A stretch of 48,359 bases of DNA, from positions 1 to 48,359 of the forward strand of contig JASLPY010000038.1 of assembly GCA_030744755.1 (NCBI GenBank), read 5' to 3'. The first letter of the stretch is position 1. Each line of letters opens with the position of its first letter. Source of the DNA: Kiritimatiellia bacterium. GTDB taxonomy: Bacteria > Verrucomicrobiota > Kiritimatiellia > UBA8416 > JADHWI01. Below are positions 9,501 through 17,760 of this stretch, one piece after another. The notes below the pieces were generated by a model. That model searched no databases, was not told the origin of the DNA, and worked only from the letters and a program-made list of their open reading frames with translations. The translations under genes were made by a program, and so were the position numbers.

Positions 9501-9835
9501 GTGTAGGGCAGGGTCTTGCCCTCCCAAACATCAACCGATACGGAACCGTAGAGACCACGCGCCTGAATGTTTTTACGGGCTACAGCCACGTTCATAGGGT
9601 TACGGTCCAGCCCCTGCACCAGGTATCTGTCGTTAACCCTCAAGGTGCTGGTCAGCTTCCCGTCGCCACAGCCCAGGTGCACAACCAGGCCGCCCTGCAC
9701 GCCGGACTCTTTAAGAAGATCTTTTAGCTCTTGCGCCCGATCAGCTTTAGGGATATGTGCTGCAATATTCGGCTTTTCCGCTGCGAACGTTGCACACGCA
9801 CTCGTAAAGAGTATTGCGCATAGAACAGATTTCAT
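6563..9835 (-). CDS. Exported methyltransferase-like / PQQ-type beta-propeller fusion protein (paralogue)
   Basis: A 1090-residue paralogue of the gene at 3494-6550, with the same order of parts: signal peptide, SAM-methyltransferase-like domain, then a long PQQ/BamB-like propeller. Here motif I is intact (VVHLGCGDGKLTS), unlike in the neighbour. Shared blocks include EWTHYL, NNPVTPDTLVGPP and the PDPCFCFPN/PTPCFCYPG pair. The blades are recognisable as DAFNGILLWKKP, DSVSGREVWRY and AKDGALVWRF. A basic insert near residues 830-860 (EPEPAKKAKKSPLKKY) is absent from the paralogue. I start at ATG 9835 because a GGAG at 9842-9845 sits 6 nt upstream and the signal peptide MKSVLCAILFTSACATFAA begins there; an in-frame upstream ATG would add 18 non-signal residues. 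Confidence 0.82.
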   Translation of the reverse strand: MKSVLCAILFTSACATFAAEKPNIAAHIPKADRAQELKDLLKESGVQGGLVVHLGCGDGKLTSTLRVNDRYLVQGLDRNPMNVAVARKNIQARGLYGSVSVDVWEGKTLPYTDNLVNLIIAEDLASVTKNEIQRVLAAHGVALIKTADAWNKIVKPWPNEMGEWTHYLQGPGNNPVTPDTLVGPPRSLQWRCEPLWVRSHAFTTSFTAMVTAQGRIFYILDDAPTGIAQDAVPEQWTLVARDAFNGILLWKKPLSPWGVKAWKETALRYSPKAGEECLVAYKDRVMMTLGYQSAVSILDAATGRTLGVCEGTDGIEEMRCENDILVVNKAGKSLMAFDARDAQPLWKIDASIAHLMINSERVMYYDRKTKVLVCLRLEDGTPLWKNTDLRPRTLMTHGDYVVQGPNLQVLSVETGKVLWSKKTKERISRGMFISQGQIWTMSQNNKYVFSFDLATGEKRTEINTTDFYSAGHHPRCHPVKASQNYLITANRGSEFFSLTGGEHSNNDWVRGACKYGIMPGNGMLYAPPDPCFCFPNQSVKGLNALAPAAKIPLTVVSPESRLQRGPAYKDASAAVEQGPDSDWPMYRYNHKRSGATSGNVTSQLAQHWQVTLRGPLAPPVSGGGKVYVAAKDEHTVYALDSVSGREVWRYTAGGRIDSPPVIDGSRILFGCADGYAYCLRAKDGALVWRFQAAPTRRLICDKGQLESPWRVHGSMLLLDGVVYLTAGRSSFLDGGIWIFGLDAGTGAIRYQTHLDTTMKRRDDVKGKPFMPAHHIEGTQSDLLVSQDGSIYLGQFRFDKRLVRQEVPYLKPAAPKVPDEFLKENLKPGREPEPAKKAKKSPLKKYFSVSGAYMAMTHPGMLEKYLEDFGGMTWGEQRVGLHLMATHGFLENDSFNRAFWSYSDIRLGFNMNLFNRDARCGELMVVTPERTFLVRGHPVPARTKTLKPGAEGYLLAAMSNPGPTTGEDALVPLQVDKRALSKKLSEISPIWSHQVPVRIRSMVLAGEILFVCGVPDIADPDNPLVAQAALEGRKGAKLQAYSAIDGKKLAEYQLKSPAVFDGLIAAGGQLFFSTTDGTVICMGAKNDAQPN

Positions 9836-9841
9836 TCTTCT

Positions 9842-9845
9842 CTCC
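9842..9845 (-). promoter_or_regulatory. Ribosome binding site deciding the 9835 start
   Basis: GGAG on the minus strand, six bases before ATG 9833-9835. It favours this start over the in-frame ATG at 9889, which lacks both a comparable site and a signal peptide directly behind it. Confidence 0.6.
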
Positions 9846-9913
9846 ACTTCATTCAAAGCTTGGCCATAGCCAAAGATGTTAACGAACATTAAAATTATCC
9901 ATTTTATTCTTTC

Positions 9914-11845
9914 TTATCTGCTTTCGTCCAGATGCAGAAATACGTCATCCCTTGTTTCCTTCAGAGGGATAAACTCCGGGTGGCCTTTCTCAATGGATAC
10001 CCCGAAAGGCTTGACCGTCAGCATTAGTTTCCCGTCTAGCCTTCTCCAGAAGGAGGCGCCGTGTTGCTTGGGGAGGAATACCCCCTCCGACTTCCAGGGA
10101 CCTGAGAGTTTACCTGTTTTCGACCTCAGCTTGAAGGTCGCAAAGGCGACCCCGTCCGGATACTTAAAGTTTGCGCTGAATAGCATCAGCAGTTCACCAT
10201 TGCGAAGGCGGTGAAAAACCGGTGCATCGTGAAACCATCCTCCCTTACCCTTGGCTCCAGGAACCTTAGAGGCATGTAAAATGGTTTTCGGTTCAGCTAG
10301 AATTCGTCGCAAATCCCTAGAGAGGGGAGCCGCCTTAATGGCTGGTCGTCCGCCAACGACAAGCCAGGGCGATCCATCTTTATCGGTGACAACCGCCGGA
10401 TCAATTCCCTCCATGAGAGGTTCCTCAGAACGGAGTGTATACGGGCCTTCCGGCTTATCAGCCTCCATCGTCAGGATCCCGTGTGCCTTTCTCTTGGAAG
10501 AATAGACGGCACCGATCATGACGTACTTCCCCTCTAAGGGAACGATGATGGCACCCCAGGCGCGGCTGTCCCATTCGCTTCCAGCGGGAGGTGCCCATGC
10601 CAGCTGCCGGTCCCAGGTCTTCAGGTTCCGGCTTGAGTAGACGTAAAATCCATCTGCTTTCCCTTTCCACACATTGGCAAGATCCGTAGTCCCGGTGATG
10701 TAATACCTTCTCTCGGACTCGACGGGCAGTACCATGTGCATGCTCACTTCCACCTCGTCGAGTCGAAGTGTGTTCCCATACAGCTCTCTTATCTTTCCAG
10801 CGGCCTGAAGGACGGTGTAGGTCATGGTGTACGGTTCCGTTTCCGGCAAGTAGGTGGCGGGCTGCTTATACCAGGACTGCACCAGCATGAGGTCGGGCCG
10901 GATCTTGTCCTGGTGAAGCCGCTGAATGTAGCCCATCACGCCGTCGTGGAAATCCTGGGAGTTCTTTGGCGGCGTGTTGACCACGAGGTTAAAAGGAACC
11001 CTGTTTCTGGCACACCATACCTGCAGGTCGCGGAACTTCTCAGGGTTTCGTTCGTTTTTGAGGTAATACGTGTACGGATAATCGACTTCGAGAAAACCGA
11101 GTTCGAGGTCAGCATCCCTAAGCGCCTGCACGAAGCCTTCCAGGAGGTCCATGAAATAGAGTCCCCCCATTTTGGTGGAATAGTCCGTTCCATCGAACCA
11201 ATCAAAGCGCTTTGAATAGCGCCAGTTGGGTAGGTTCACGGTCCAGCCCACCTTACAGTTCGGCCAGACCCTGTTGATCTCCTCGATGAAAACAACCATT
11301 ACCCGGTACGCCTCTTGGGGCGTGAGTCGCTTGAATGCCTTCTTGATATGTTCACGGCTTTTGTCCGGATTGTAAATGGGACCGCACAGAACTCGAAAAG
11401 GGCCGTCTACATGAAGTGAGCTAATCTGACCGCCGGCATCGGTTAGGGGTTTGTGCCCTTCAATGACTAGTTTCGCGGCCGCCTTGCCGATGTCATCTTC
11501 CGCAAGCGCATAATACAGCTGGTTGAACTCGGTGCCGTATGAGATGCCGTTGCGATCCATGGTCTTTATGAAAGGTCCGGGCGTGAGTTTGGCCCATTTG
11601 TGCCTGGACTGGTTATGCTTTTCCGGCTCCAGCTGCTTCCAGTTGAACTTGTAAAAGTCGATGGCTTCCCTGGTTTTTCCCCAGCCTTCGAGTTCTTCGG
11701 TGAATATCGCATCAGGCGAACCGATAATATGGCTGGGTCCCATGCCGATTCGGACCTTCACATCCGACCGATCCACTTCATCAGCCATCGCGCCGGTCAC
11801 GGCAACAGCCGCCACGGCCGCCAAAATAGAACTTACTCTCTTCAT
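9914..11845 (-). CDS. Exported protein with barrel-like N-terminus and GH43-like propeller C-terminus
   Basis: A 643-residue protein with a Sec signal peptide (MKRVSSILAAVAAVAVTGAMA). The first half, about residues 25-355, looks like a TIM-barrel-type domain of unknown family. It ends in LVQSWYKQPATYLPETEPYT, a motif shared with the protein at 39857-40888 (IQSWYEHPLTDLPEDRPYT). The second half, about residues 365-640, resembles a five-bladed GH43-type propeller: YYITGTTD, AWGAIIVPLEGKYVM, EGPYTL, DPAVVTDKDGSPWLV, FHDAPVFHRLRNGELLM and a closing HGASFWRRLDGKLMLTV block like GH43 ends. GH43 enzymes cleave arabinose, xylose or galactose linkages; this one's activity and catalytic residues are not established. 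It starts 10 bp after the upstream SUMF1 fusion gene, so it is probably in the same operon. Confidence 0.7.
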   Translation of the reverse strand: MKRVSSILAAVAAVAVTGAMADEVDRSDVKVRIGMGPSHIIGSPDAIFTEELEGWGKTREAIDFYKFNWKQLEPEKHNQSRHKWAKLTPGPFIKTMDRNGISYGTEFNQLYYALAEDDIGKAAAKLVIEGHKPLTDAGGQISSLHVDGPFRVLCGPIYNPDKSREHIKKAFKRLTPQEAYRVMVVFIEEINRVWPNCKVGWTVNLPNWRYSKRFDWFDGTDYSTKMGGLYFMDLLEGFVQALRDADLELGFLEVDYPYTYYLKNERNPEKFRDLQVWCARNRVPFNLVVNTPPKNSQDFHDGVMGYIQRLHQDKIRPDLMLVQSWYKQPATYLPETEPYTMTYTVLQAAGKIRELYGNTLRLDEVEVSMHMVLPVESERRYYITGTTDLANVWKGKADGFYVYSSRNLKTWDRQLAWAPPAGSEWDSRAWGAIIVPLEGKYVMIGAVYSSKRKAHGILTMEADKPEGPYTLRSEEPLMEGIDPAVVTDKDGSPWLVVGGRPAIKAAPLSRDLRRILAEPKTILHASKVPGAKGKGGWFHDAPVFHRLRNGELLMLFSANFKYPDGVAFATFKLRSKTGKLSGPWKSEGVFLPKQHGASFWRRLDGKLMLTVKPFGVSIEKGHPEFIPLKETRDDVFLHLDESR

Positions 11846-11855
11846 CTTATTCTCA

Positions 11856-14800
11856 TTACTCAGCGACCATTACGACGCGGAAGCCGACGTCGTAGACCGG
11901 CTGCCATTTCGGATACCACATGCGGTGCCCGGCGGTCGCCTGTTTCGGCAGGTTGTACCATGATCCGCCCCGAACGGTACGCAGTTCCACATCCCGTCCC
12001 TTAACCGGGCTGGACGTCCACTCGGCTACGTTCCCATGCATGTCATACAGCCCCCAGGCATTGGGCGCAAAAGTACCGACGGGTGCCGCAACGTGGTAGC
12101 CATCGTCCAGTGTCATCACTGCCGGGCGCCATGCGGGAACGCGAATGGATTTCCCGCCATATATGCCTTGTTCTTTGCCAAGTTGCCGGTCGGCTAAATT
12201 GGCATACGCCGTAAAGCCCGCGCCTGCCTCTCCCCACCACAGGGGTGAGTCGGAACCGGCCCGGCAGGCATATTCCCATTCGGCCTCGGTCGGAAGGCGG
12301 AAGGCTTTTCCCGTTTTTTCAGACAACCACTCGCAGAATGCGACCGCCCGCTCCTGAGAGACGCGCACCACGGGCTGATTCGGTTCGTTGCACGGGAACC
12401 CGATATCCTCCTCATAAAACGGCGAGTTATCGCCCGGCTCAAGGCGACTGTTATGTTCCGCATCGAACTGGTTGTACAAGGCGTTGGACACCTCGGTTTC
12501 CGCCATCCAGAGATCGGACTTGATTTTTGCGACCTTCAGATTTCGGTCAGCGGGATGGCCTTCAGGATCACCCATCACAAATTGACCGGCCGGAATTCGT
12601 TTCAACCGGATCGCGCCGTATCCCGGCAGGGTTACTTCACAACCAGGCGCCTCTTCCGGCTCGAACGGCCAGCCTACACACGTTACAGCGGGTGCCGGTT
12701 TCTGTTCTACCTTCGTCGCCGGCTTTGGACTCTGAGGCGTATAACTCACCGGATGAATCGCCTCCGGATCGTACGCATCAACTGAGGCATAGGTGTTGAG
12801 AATGGCCACCCGTCGATCTTTTTGCGGGATCTTTCCTTGTCCGGTCGCTTCCCCCCAGGTTCCCCAGCAGGGCGTATTCAAATCGATCCAGGCGTACAGC
12901 CGTTCCCAGGCCTCGGGATCGAGTTCGACGCCGTGATGCCCCTTCTTGAGCAGTTGCACGAGCCGGGTCGTATTGGCGCGGTGTTCGGTGGGCATCAGCG
13001 TGCGAATATCGCCCTCCATCGTATGACCGCGAACATATTTGCGCAGCGCAAAGTACGAGGGCGAAAAGCTTAAGGTTCCAATCTTTACTGCCTTTGAATT
13101 GGGCGGGCGCTGCCGTTTTCCCCTGCGCAGATCGAGCGTCGTTCCTTTGCTCGACGAACCGTCGTGGCAGCCGATGCAGTAGTGATCCAAAACCGGCTGA
13201 ACCTCCCGGTCGAAACTGAACCCGCGGGCCGGGCCGTACCAGGGCTGGGTTTCCTGCGGGGGCGACTGTAATGCCTTCACCATGCCGGTATCAACCGGTG
13301 CTTTGTACAACGCTTCATGGCATCCCACACAAGAGACCGACTCGCCGGGCATCCCGGTCAGCCAGCTGCGCATCAGCGCCAGCGCATCGCCTTCTTCGGT
13401 AATCGGTTGCAGGGCGACCGGCTGATTCGCCGGAATCTTAAAATAGGCGGATCCATCTTCTTCCACATCCACCGTGCCGAGAATCCGCTGAATATCCCAG
13501 GGACCATCCAATCCGATCTGATGCCGCTTCCCGCTCATCCCGCGATACGCGTGATGATACTCGATGATCCGCAGTTTTTTAACGCTGCCGCGCGGAATGC
13601 CTTTCAGTCCCTGTCCGACATAGATGTCCTGAATAAAGACGGTCGCTTCTTTACTGTCCGGATTGATCCGGTCCGGAATGAGCGGAACGCGTTGGGTCTT
13701 TTTAACCGGCAACGGCTCAAGCAGCGCAATCTCCGGATCCGAATCGGTTGCCAGCAGCACCATGTTGTCATAAATATCCGTGAGATAGATGCTGAAGTTG
13801 CGACTCGAACCGGGGCCGATCCGGGCGGAGACCAGAAAGAACTTTGCCGCCAACTCCTTTTGCGACTCCGAGCCGAGCGGAACCGGGTGCAGGAACTTGG
13901 GCCAACTATCGTCCACTAAGTGGTCTTCGATTTTCGGAATAATCTCTTTTCCAAATCCCGGGATCTTTTGCACCGCCTGGACCGACCCTTCGATATTGGC
14001 ATCGAAGAGGACCAGCTCGCCCATCCGATGCACCCCGTGATGGCCGGAGACAATCCCGATTACTTTTCCGTCGGCGCCCGGGCACGGGCGGGCAAAAAAG
14101 ATTGCATTCGGCCAGTATTCGCCCCGGCCGATATACGGGCGCTGATTAGTCCCGTCCGGGTTCATCCTAAACAGTATTCTCGCCCCGAAATGAGAGATCC
14201 CCGCGTATTCCCAACGCAGGTAGAGCAGCGATCCGTCCGGCGCCATGGTCGGACACCAGTCCTGATCCTGTTCGAAGGTCAGTTGCCGAACTTCGCCTGA
14301 ATCCCGATAAAGCCGGAACATATTGGCGACATCACTATTCAACAGGCACGGGACGGCTTTAAAACAGCCGGTCGACATAAACGCAATATCATCATTGGCC
14401 ATGTAGCAGCCGTCAAAATTAGCCACATCCGCATCCGGGATGGTCGTCACTTTCTGCGGAGAGGGATCGGACAGCCCCATTTCGTAGAGATCAAATCGCT
14501 TCGGATTTCCCTGCGAAAACAGGATCTTTTCGGCATCCCAATGCAGGTCGATATCGCCGACGAAATCGGGGTCTTCCGGGCGGTACACTACGGAGTAGTT
14601 TTTATAGGACTCCTTCAGGGAAAACATCACTATTTCGTTATCCATCCCGCTATTGGACTTTTTACCGCTCGTAAAGACCTGGGGGTTGCTGGACGCGTTA
14701 TCCGGCAGGCCAAGATCAAAACCTCCCCCGTCCTTGCTCCGGCGGCGGATCAGCATCAGCCGATCAAAATCAACCAGCGGGTTTCGCTCCACCAACAGCT

Positions 14801-15131
14801 CGCGCTGAAAGGCAAACAGCGCCTCGGTGCGCTTCAGGGTCGCTTGATCCGGCATGGCTCTACAGCCCTGAATCAATGATGGAAGCTGTTCTTCCAGCTC
14901 ATCGATTCGGGCAGCAAGCCGAGCGGACGCGGGATAGCGGTCGGGAAACATTCTCTCCAGTTCCACCAGTGCCCGTCGCATCGCTGCGGGATTCACCAAT
15001 TGCAATTGCTCGAGAACCGGGCTCACGGGCGCGATCTTCTTTTTCTTTCTCTTGGGCTTGGCTTCCGCACAACACAGCGATATCGCAAAACCCAATATCA
15101 GACACCACGCCCATTTTCTGCAGGTTCTCAT
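11856..15131 (-). CDS. HzsA-like TolB-propeller/dihaem c protein with C-terminal SUMF1 domain
   Basis: A 1091-residue exported protein. After the signal peptide comes a strongly basic stretch (KPKRKKKK). Residues of about 130-560 form a TolB/WD40-like propeller (for example DQDWCPTMAPDGSLLYLRWE). Two haem-c motifs follow, CVGCH near residue 602 and CIGCH near residue 652. The order propeller then CxxCH resembles planctomycete proteins related to the hydrazine synthase alpha subunit; hydrazine chemistry is not implied. From about residue 835 there is a SUMF1/formylglycine-generating-enzyme-like domain (RIPAGQFVMGDPEGHPADR, RLPTEAEWEYACRAG, GLYDMHGNVAEW, TVRGGSWYN). The catalytic cysteine region after GGSW reads YNLPKQATAGHR, with no cysteine, so true sulfatase maturase activity is unlikely. 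An electron-transfer or binding role in the locus is inferred. GAGG at 15141-15144 precedes the start. Confidence 0.82.
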   Translation of the reverse strand: MRTCRKWAWCLILGFAISLCCAEAKPKRKKKKIAPVSPVLEQLQLVNPAAMRRALVELERMFPDRYPASARLAARIDELEEQLPSLIQGCRAMPDQATLKRTEALFAFQRELLVERNPLVDFDRLMLIRRRSKDGGGFDLGLPDNASSNPQVFTSGKKSNSGMDNEIVMFSLKESYKNYSVVYRPEDPDFVGDIDLHWDAEKILFSQGNPKRFDLYEMGLSDPSPQKVTTIPDADVANFDGCYMANDDIAFMSTGCFKAVPCLLNSDVANMFRLYRDSGEVRQLTFEQDQDWCPTMAPDGSLLYLRWEYAGISHFGARILFRMNPDGTNQRPYIGRGEYWPNAIFFARPCPGADGKVIGIVSGHHGVHRMGELVLFDANIEGSVQAVQKIPGFGKEIIPKIEDHLVDDSWPKFLHPVPLGSESQKELAAKFFLVSARIGPGSSRNFSIYLTDIYDNMVLLATDSDPEIALLEPLPVKKTQRVPLIPDRINPDSKEATVFIQDIYVGQGLKGIPRGSVKKLRIIEYHHAYRGMSGKRHQIGLDGPWDIQRILGTVDVEEDGSAYFKIPANQPVALQPITEEGDALALMRSWLTGMPGESVSCVGCHEALYKAPVDTGMVKALQSPPQETQPWYGPARGFSFDREVQPVLDHYCIGCHDGSSSKGTTLDLRRGKRQRPPNSKAVKIGTLSFSPSYFALRKYVRGHTMEGDIRTLMPTEHRANTTRLVQLLKKGHHGVELDPEAWERLYAWIDLNTPCWGTWGEATGQGKIPQKDRRVAILNTYASVDAYDPEAIHPVSYTPQSPKPATKVEQKPAPAVTCVGWPFEPEEAPGCEVTLPGYGAIRLKRIPAGQFVMGDPEGHPADRNLKVAKIKSDLWMAETEVSNALYNQFDAEHNSRLEPGDNSPFYEEDIGFPCNEPNQPVVRVSQERAVAFCEWLSEKTGKAFRLPTEAEWEYACRAGSDSPLWWGEAGAGFTAYANLADRQLGKEQGIYGGKSIRVPAWRPAVMTLDDGYHVAAPVGTFAPNAWGLYDMHGNVAEWTSSPVKGRDVELRTVRGGSWYNLPKQATAGHRMWYPKWQPVYDVGFRVVMVAE

Positions 15132-15148
15132 TCTCTATTTCCTCATGG
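15058..15148. repeat. Duplicated 91-bp leader plus signal-peptide segment, copy A
   Basis: This segment covers the ribosome-binding region, start codon and signal peptide of the HzsA-like/SUMF1 gene. It aligns without gaps to 17687-17777, which holds the same part of an unrelated enolase-superfamily gene, at about 85 percent identity by eye. The similarity stops soon after the signal peptide, so only the 5' end is shared. Confidence 0.85.
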
Positions 15149-15190
15149 CAGGCAGGTCCACCAATTGCATTTCAAAGCATGGGCTGCTAC

Positions 15191-16426
15191 TTATGCCAAC
15201 CTTTTCCGGCTTACAACGAATGTCTCATCGTATTCATAACCCAATCCCGGTTTACCTGAAGGCACGAAGTAGTAGCCGTCGATTTCGATCGGTTCTTTGA
15301 AAAAGACATTCTGGTTCTTCTCTTTCAACGCATTCGCCTCAAGCAGCAACACATTAGGTGTGGCCATGCAAAGGTTTGCCATTGCCGCCCAGAATAAAGG
15401 AGCATACGAAAAGAAATGCGGCGCAATCTGCATGCCCCGTATTTCGGCCAGGGTTGCGATCTTGCGCGCTTCGGTCAAGCCGCCGACGTTGGCCGGCGGC
15501 AGGTTGAGAACCGACGCCGCACGCTTATCGATAAGACGGGAAAAGTCTTCCAGCCCCTGAAGGTTTTCTCCCGTAGCAATGGGGATCGTGGTGGCTGCGG
15601 CGACTTTGGCCATTTCATCCATGCTATTGATGGGTGCCACCGGCTCCTCCATCCAGAGAAGGTCATACTGTTCGAGCCGTTTGCAGGTCGTGATAGCCCC
15701 TTCGGCAGAGCACTGGCCGTGGCCGCCGTGGATCAGGTCCAGCTTGTCGCCACCCCCTTCACGAAGGGCACGGAACACCATCTCGTTAAAGTCCAGATTC
15801 TCTTGGGTAGGCATTTGTCCGCTGCGCTCGCTGCCCCCATCTTCCCAGGTTTTCTTGCCGCTAAATCTTTGGAACGTCAACCACGGGTCGACCTTCACGA
15901 CCGCACCGGGATCCTGGGCTAATTTTCGACCCAATTCGCGCCATGCGTCCTCATCAAATAGTTTACCTTTGGCCGGTTTGCCATAGCGGTAGGTCCTGAG
16001 CTGGTTGCGCACCGGGCCGCCGAGCAGTTCGTAGACGGGCTTCCCGGTTTCCCTGCCGAGCAGGTCCCATAGGGCGTAATCCAAGGCAGAACGATGCGAG
16101 CAGAGGAGACCAGCCCGACGCATCTTTGACCAGATGGCTTCCACGGCATAGGGATTGGCGCCGATCAGATGATTCTTGGCGACGCCGCCCAGTGCCGGTG
16201 CGTAGTCGATGTCCGGAAAATCCGCATATCCAGCTGCGCCGGTGCTTGAGATGACTTTCAGCACGCGCCGTTGCTCGCGATTTCGTTTCAACACGAGCAG
16301 CTCCAGTGCTTCGATGCGACTCGCCTTGCCCATGGCCGCTACAGAGAGCAACGGCAACCCCGCAAGGGCACCTGCCCCTAACACAGAGCGCTTGATAAAC
16401 TCTCGACGATTTAGTTGATGGTTCAT
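15191..16426 (-). CDS. Tat-exported mandelate racemase/enolase-superfamily protein
   Basis: A 411-residue protein. A Tat signal (NRREFIKRSVLGAGALAG) is followed by an enolase-superfamily capping domain and barrel (SALDYALWDLLGRETGKPVYELLGG). Barrel landmarks are AVVKVDPW at the usual KxK strand, LLWMEEPVAP, IATGENLQG and IAPHFFSYAP. The usual first metal ligand (vDxN or IDFHG) reads LIHGGHGQ, so the canonical aspartate is not evident. Family members dehydrate or epimerise sugar acids, such as rhamnonate or galactonate, and they normally act in the cytoplasm, so export is odd. The start is set at ATG 16426: AAGGAG lies five bases upstream, and the A of this ATG is the last base of the preceding gene's TGA. 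A GTG at 16429 would add one residue. Confidence 0.8.
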   Translation of the reverse strand: MNHQLNRREFIKRSVLGAGALAGLPLLSVAAMGKASRIEALELLVLKRNREQRRVLKVISSTGAAGYADFPDIDYAPALGGVAKNHLIGANPYAVEAIWSKMRRAGLLCSHRSALDYALWDLLGRETGKPVYELLGGPVRNQLRTYRYGKPAKGKLFDEDAWRELGRKLAQDPGAVVKVDPWLTFQRFSGKKTWEDGGSERSGQMPTQENLDFNEMVFRALREGGGDKLDLIHGGHGQCSAEGAITTCKRLEQYDLLWMEEPVAPINSMDEMAKVAAATTIPIATGENLQGLEDFSRLIDKRAASVLNLPPANVGGLTEARKIATLAEIRGMQIAPHFFSYAPLFWAAMANLCMATPNVLLLEANALKEKNQNVFFKEPIEIDGYYFVPSGKPGLGYEYDETFVVSRKRLA

Positions 16427-17760
16427 CACTTCTCCTTGCTCTTTGTTTTCACCTGGGCGATACGCTGCACCTGAAACTTCGTTTCATCAATCTGACACGA
16501 TTCCGTAACCAGGAATCCTTGCTTCATCCGCAAGGGTGTCTTCAGCACACCGTCATCCTTCAACCATTGCTCCTGGTAGAGCGATGTCACCCAAAGCACT
16601 TCATCGCGTCCGGAGAGCGACCGTGCGACCGCCAGCAAAGAAAGCGGTCCCCCCTGCACTACTGGTGCCAGCTTTAGATCGGCTTCCTTCGCGAGCTCTG
16701 TGGTCCGAGCGAGCATTCTCACCCCGCCAATGTGACCGGCATCCGGTACCAGAACCGTGCCGGCGTTCTGCTTGATGCCTTGGGAAAAATCTTCGTTCAC
16801 ATGATAATCTCCGCCAAACCCCAGCGGTATGTTGAACTCCTTGCGAGCCTCGCCCTGTTCGTGCAGGTGTCGGCGCGCCATGGGGTTCTCCAGCAGGGTC
16901 ACCCCGTTCCTTTGGCAACGCAATGCCAGGAAGGTCATCCCATCCGTACTCAAATTCATGTTGGCGGCAACAACCAGATCCATTTCCGTGCCGGCGGCCT
17001 TTTTCGCCGCTAACACCCGTCTGTCGATAAGCCCGAGCACATCAATAGGGTAGCGGTAGGGTGCGCATTCGCCGCGCGCCGTCATCTCATCCTCGAGGGC
17101 GCCGCCCAGTTCCAGCCGGACTGCGGTAAAGCCGGCTTTTTTGAGCGACGTAACCGTCTGCCGCATTTCGTCAGGTGTACTCAGCCGCCGCTTGCCGTCT
17201 ACCTCCCGGTCTATCGGAATCGACGGACAGAGGCGCATCCGGCACGGACTCTTCTCCTCTGCCAGGTCGAGCAAGGCGGCCTGCAGGGCGATGACCAGTC
17301 CTGATTTTCCCGGGCCCTGCCACATCGGGCCAAATCCTTCCCTGGGGAAGAACGCACCATAGCGCAGATCCATGACGGGGGGGGCATTAAGGGTTTTCGC
17401 GGCAGTCTGCCCCAGTACCGTGTGCGCGCCCCCGACGGCCCGCATTGAAGGGTCGGTCAGGAAGATATTTGTCTTATGCTTCTGTTCGGCATACCGGTTC
17501 ACCAACCGTGCAAGTGTCTCTTCCGCATTCCTGGGGGGCAGACCGTAATCAAGATAATCCCCATAGCCCGTAGCGCCGCTCCGCGTCGTCAACCGGATGA
17601 CCCGCAACCGTGACTCCGCTTGCGATCCCGGTTCCTTGACGGTCAGCAAATCCATCGCCACAATCTCGTCCGACTCTGATGCGGCCTTGGCCTCCGCAGA
17701 ACACAGCGATATCGCGAAACCCAATATCAGATAGCACGCCGATTCTTTGCATATTCTCAT
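16426..17760 (-). CDS. Sec-exported enolase-superfamily-like protein with altered metal site
   Basis: A 444-residue protein with a signal peptide (MRICKESACYLILGFAISLC...) nearly the same as that of the unrelated gene starting at 15131. The body has an enolase-superfamily layout: SGATGYGDYLDYG in the capping domain, FTAVRLELGG on the second strand, then DLVVAANMNL, TLLENPM and LGFGGDYH, and DAGHIGGVRMLAR. Compared with mandelate-racemase relatives, the first ligand position appears to be alanine (AAN instead of DxN) and the third is aspartate (GD instead of GE). Magnesium-dependent catalysis is therefore uncertain. It ends in a basic tail (VKTKSKEK). Its TGA overlaps the start of the next enolase-like gene, so the two are probably translated together and may act as a pair. 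Confidence 0.75.
   Translation of the reverse strand: MRICKESACYLILGFAISLCSAEAKAASESDEIVAMDLLTVKEPGSQAESRLRVIRLTTRSGATGYGDYLDYGLPPRNAEETLARLVNRYAEQKHKTNIFLTDPSMRAVGGAHTVLGQTAAKTLNAPPVMDLRYGAFFPREGFGPMWQGPGKSGLVIALQAALLDLAEEKSPCRMRLCPSIPIDREVDGKRRLSTPDEMRQTVTSLKKAGFTAVRLELGGALEDEMTARGECAPYRYPIDVLGLIDRRVLAAKKAAGTEMDLVVAANMNLSTDGMTFLALRCQRNGVTLLENPMARRHLHEQGEARKEFNIPLGFGGDYHVNEDFSQGIKQNAGTVLVPDAGHIGGVRMLARTTELAKEADLKLAPVVQGGPLSLLAVARSLSGRDEVLWVTSLYQEQWLKDDGVLKTPLRMKQGFLVTESCQIDETKFQVQRIAQVKTKSKEK

Noticed and set aside
9836..9889. Upstream ATG of the PQQ protein at 9889
   Set aside because: It adds 18 residues ahead of a clean signal peptide and has no ribosome site; GGAG before 9835 fits better.
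12000..12640. SUMF1 domain as the sulfatase maturase of the locus
   Set aside because: The region after GGSW has no cysteine, and the domain is fused to an exported haem protein. Activity is not supported.
11856..15131. Hydrazine synthase subunit
   Set aside because: The similarity is to the wider HzsA-like architecture (propeller plus CxxCH). No other anammox gene is present and the SUMF1 fusion points to another role.
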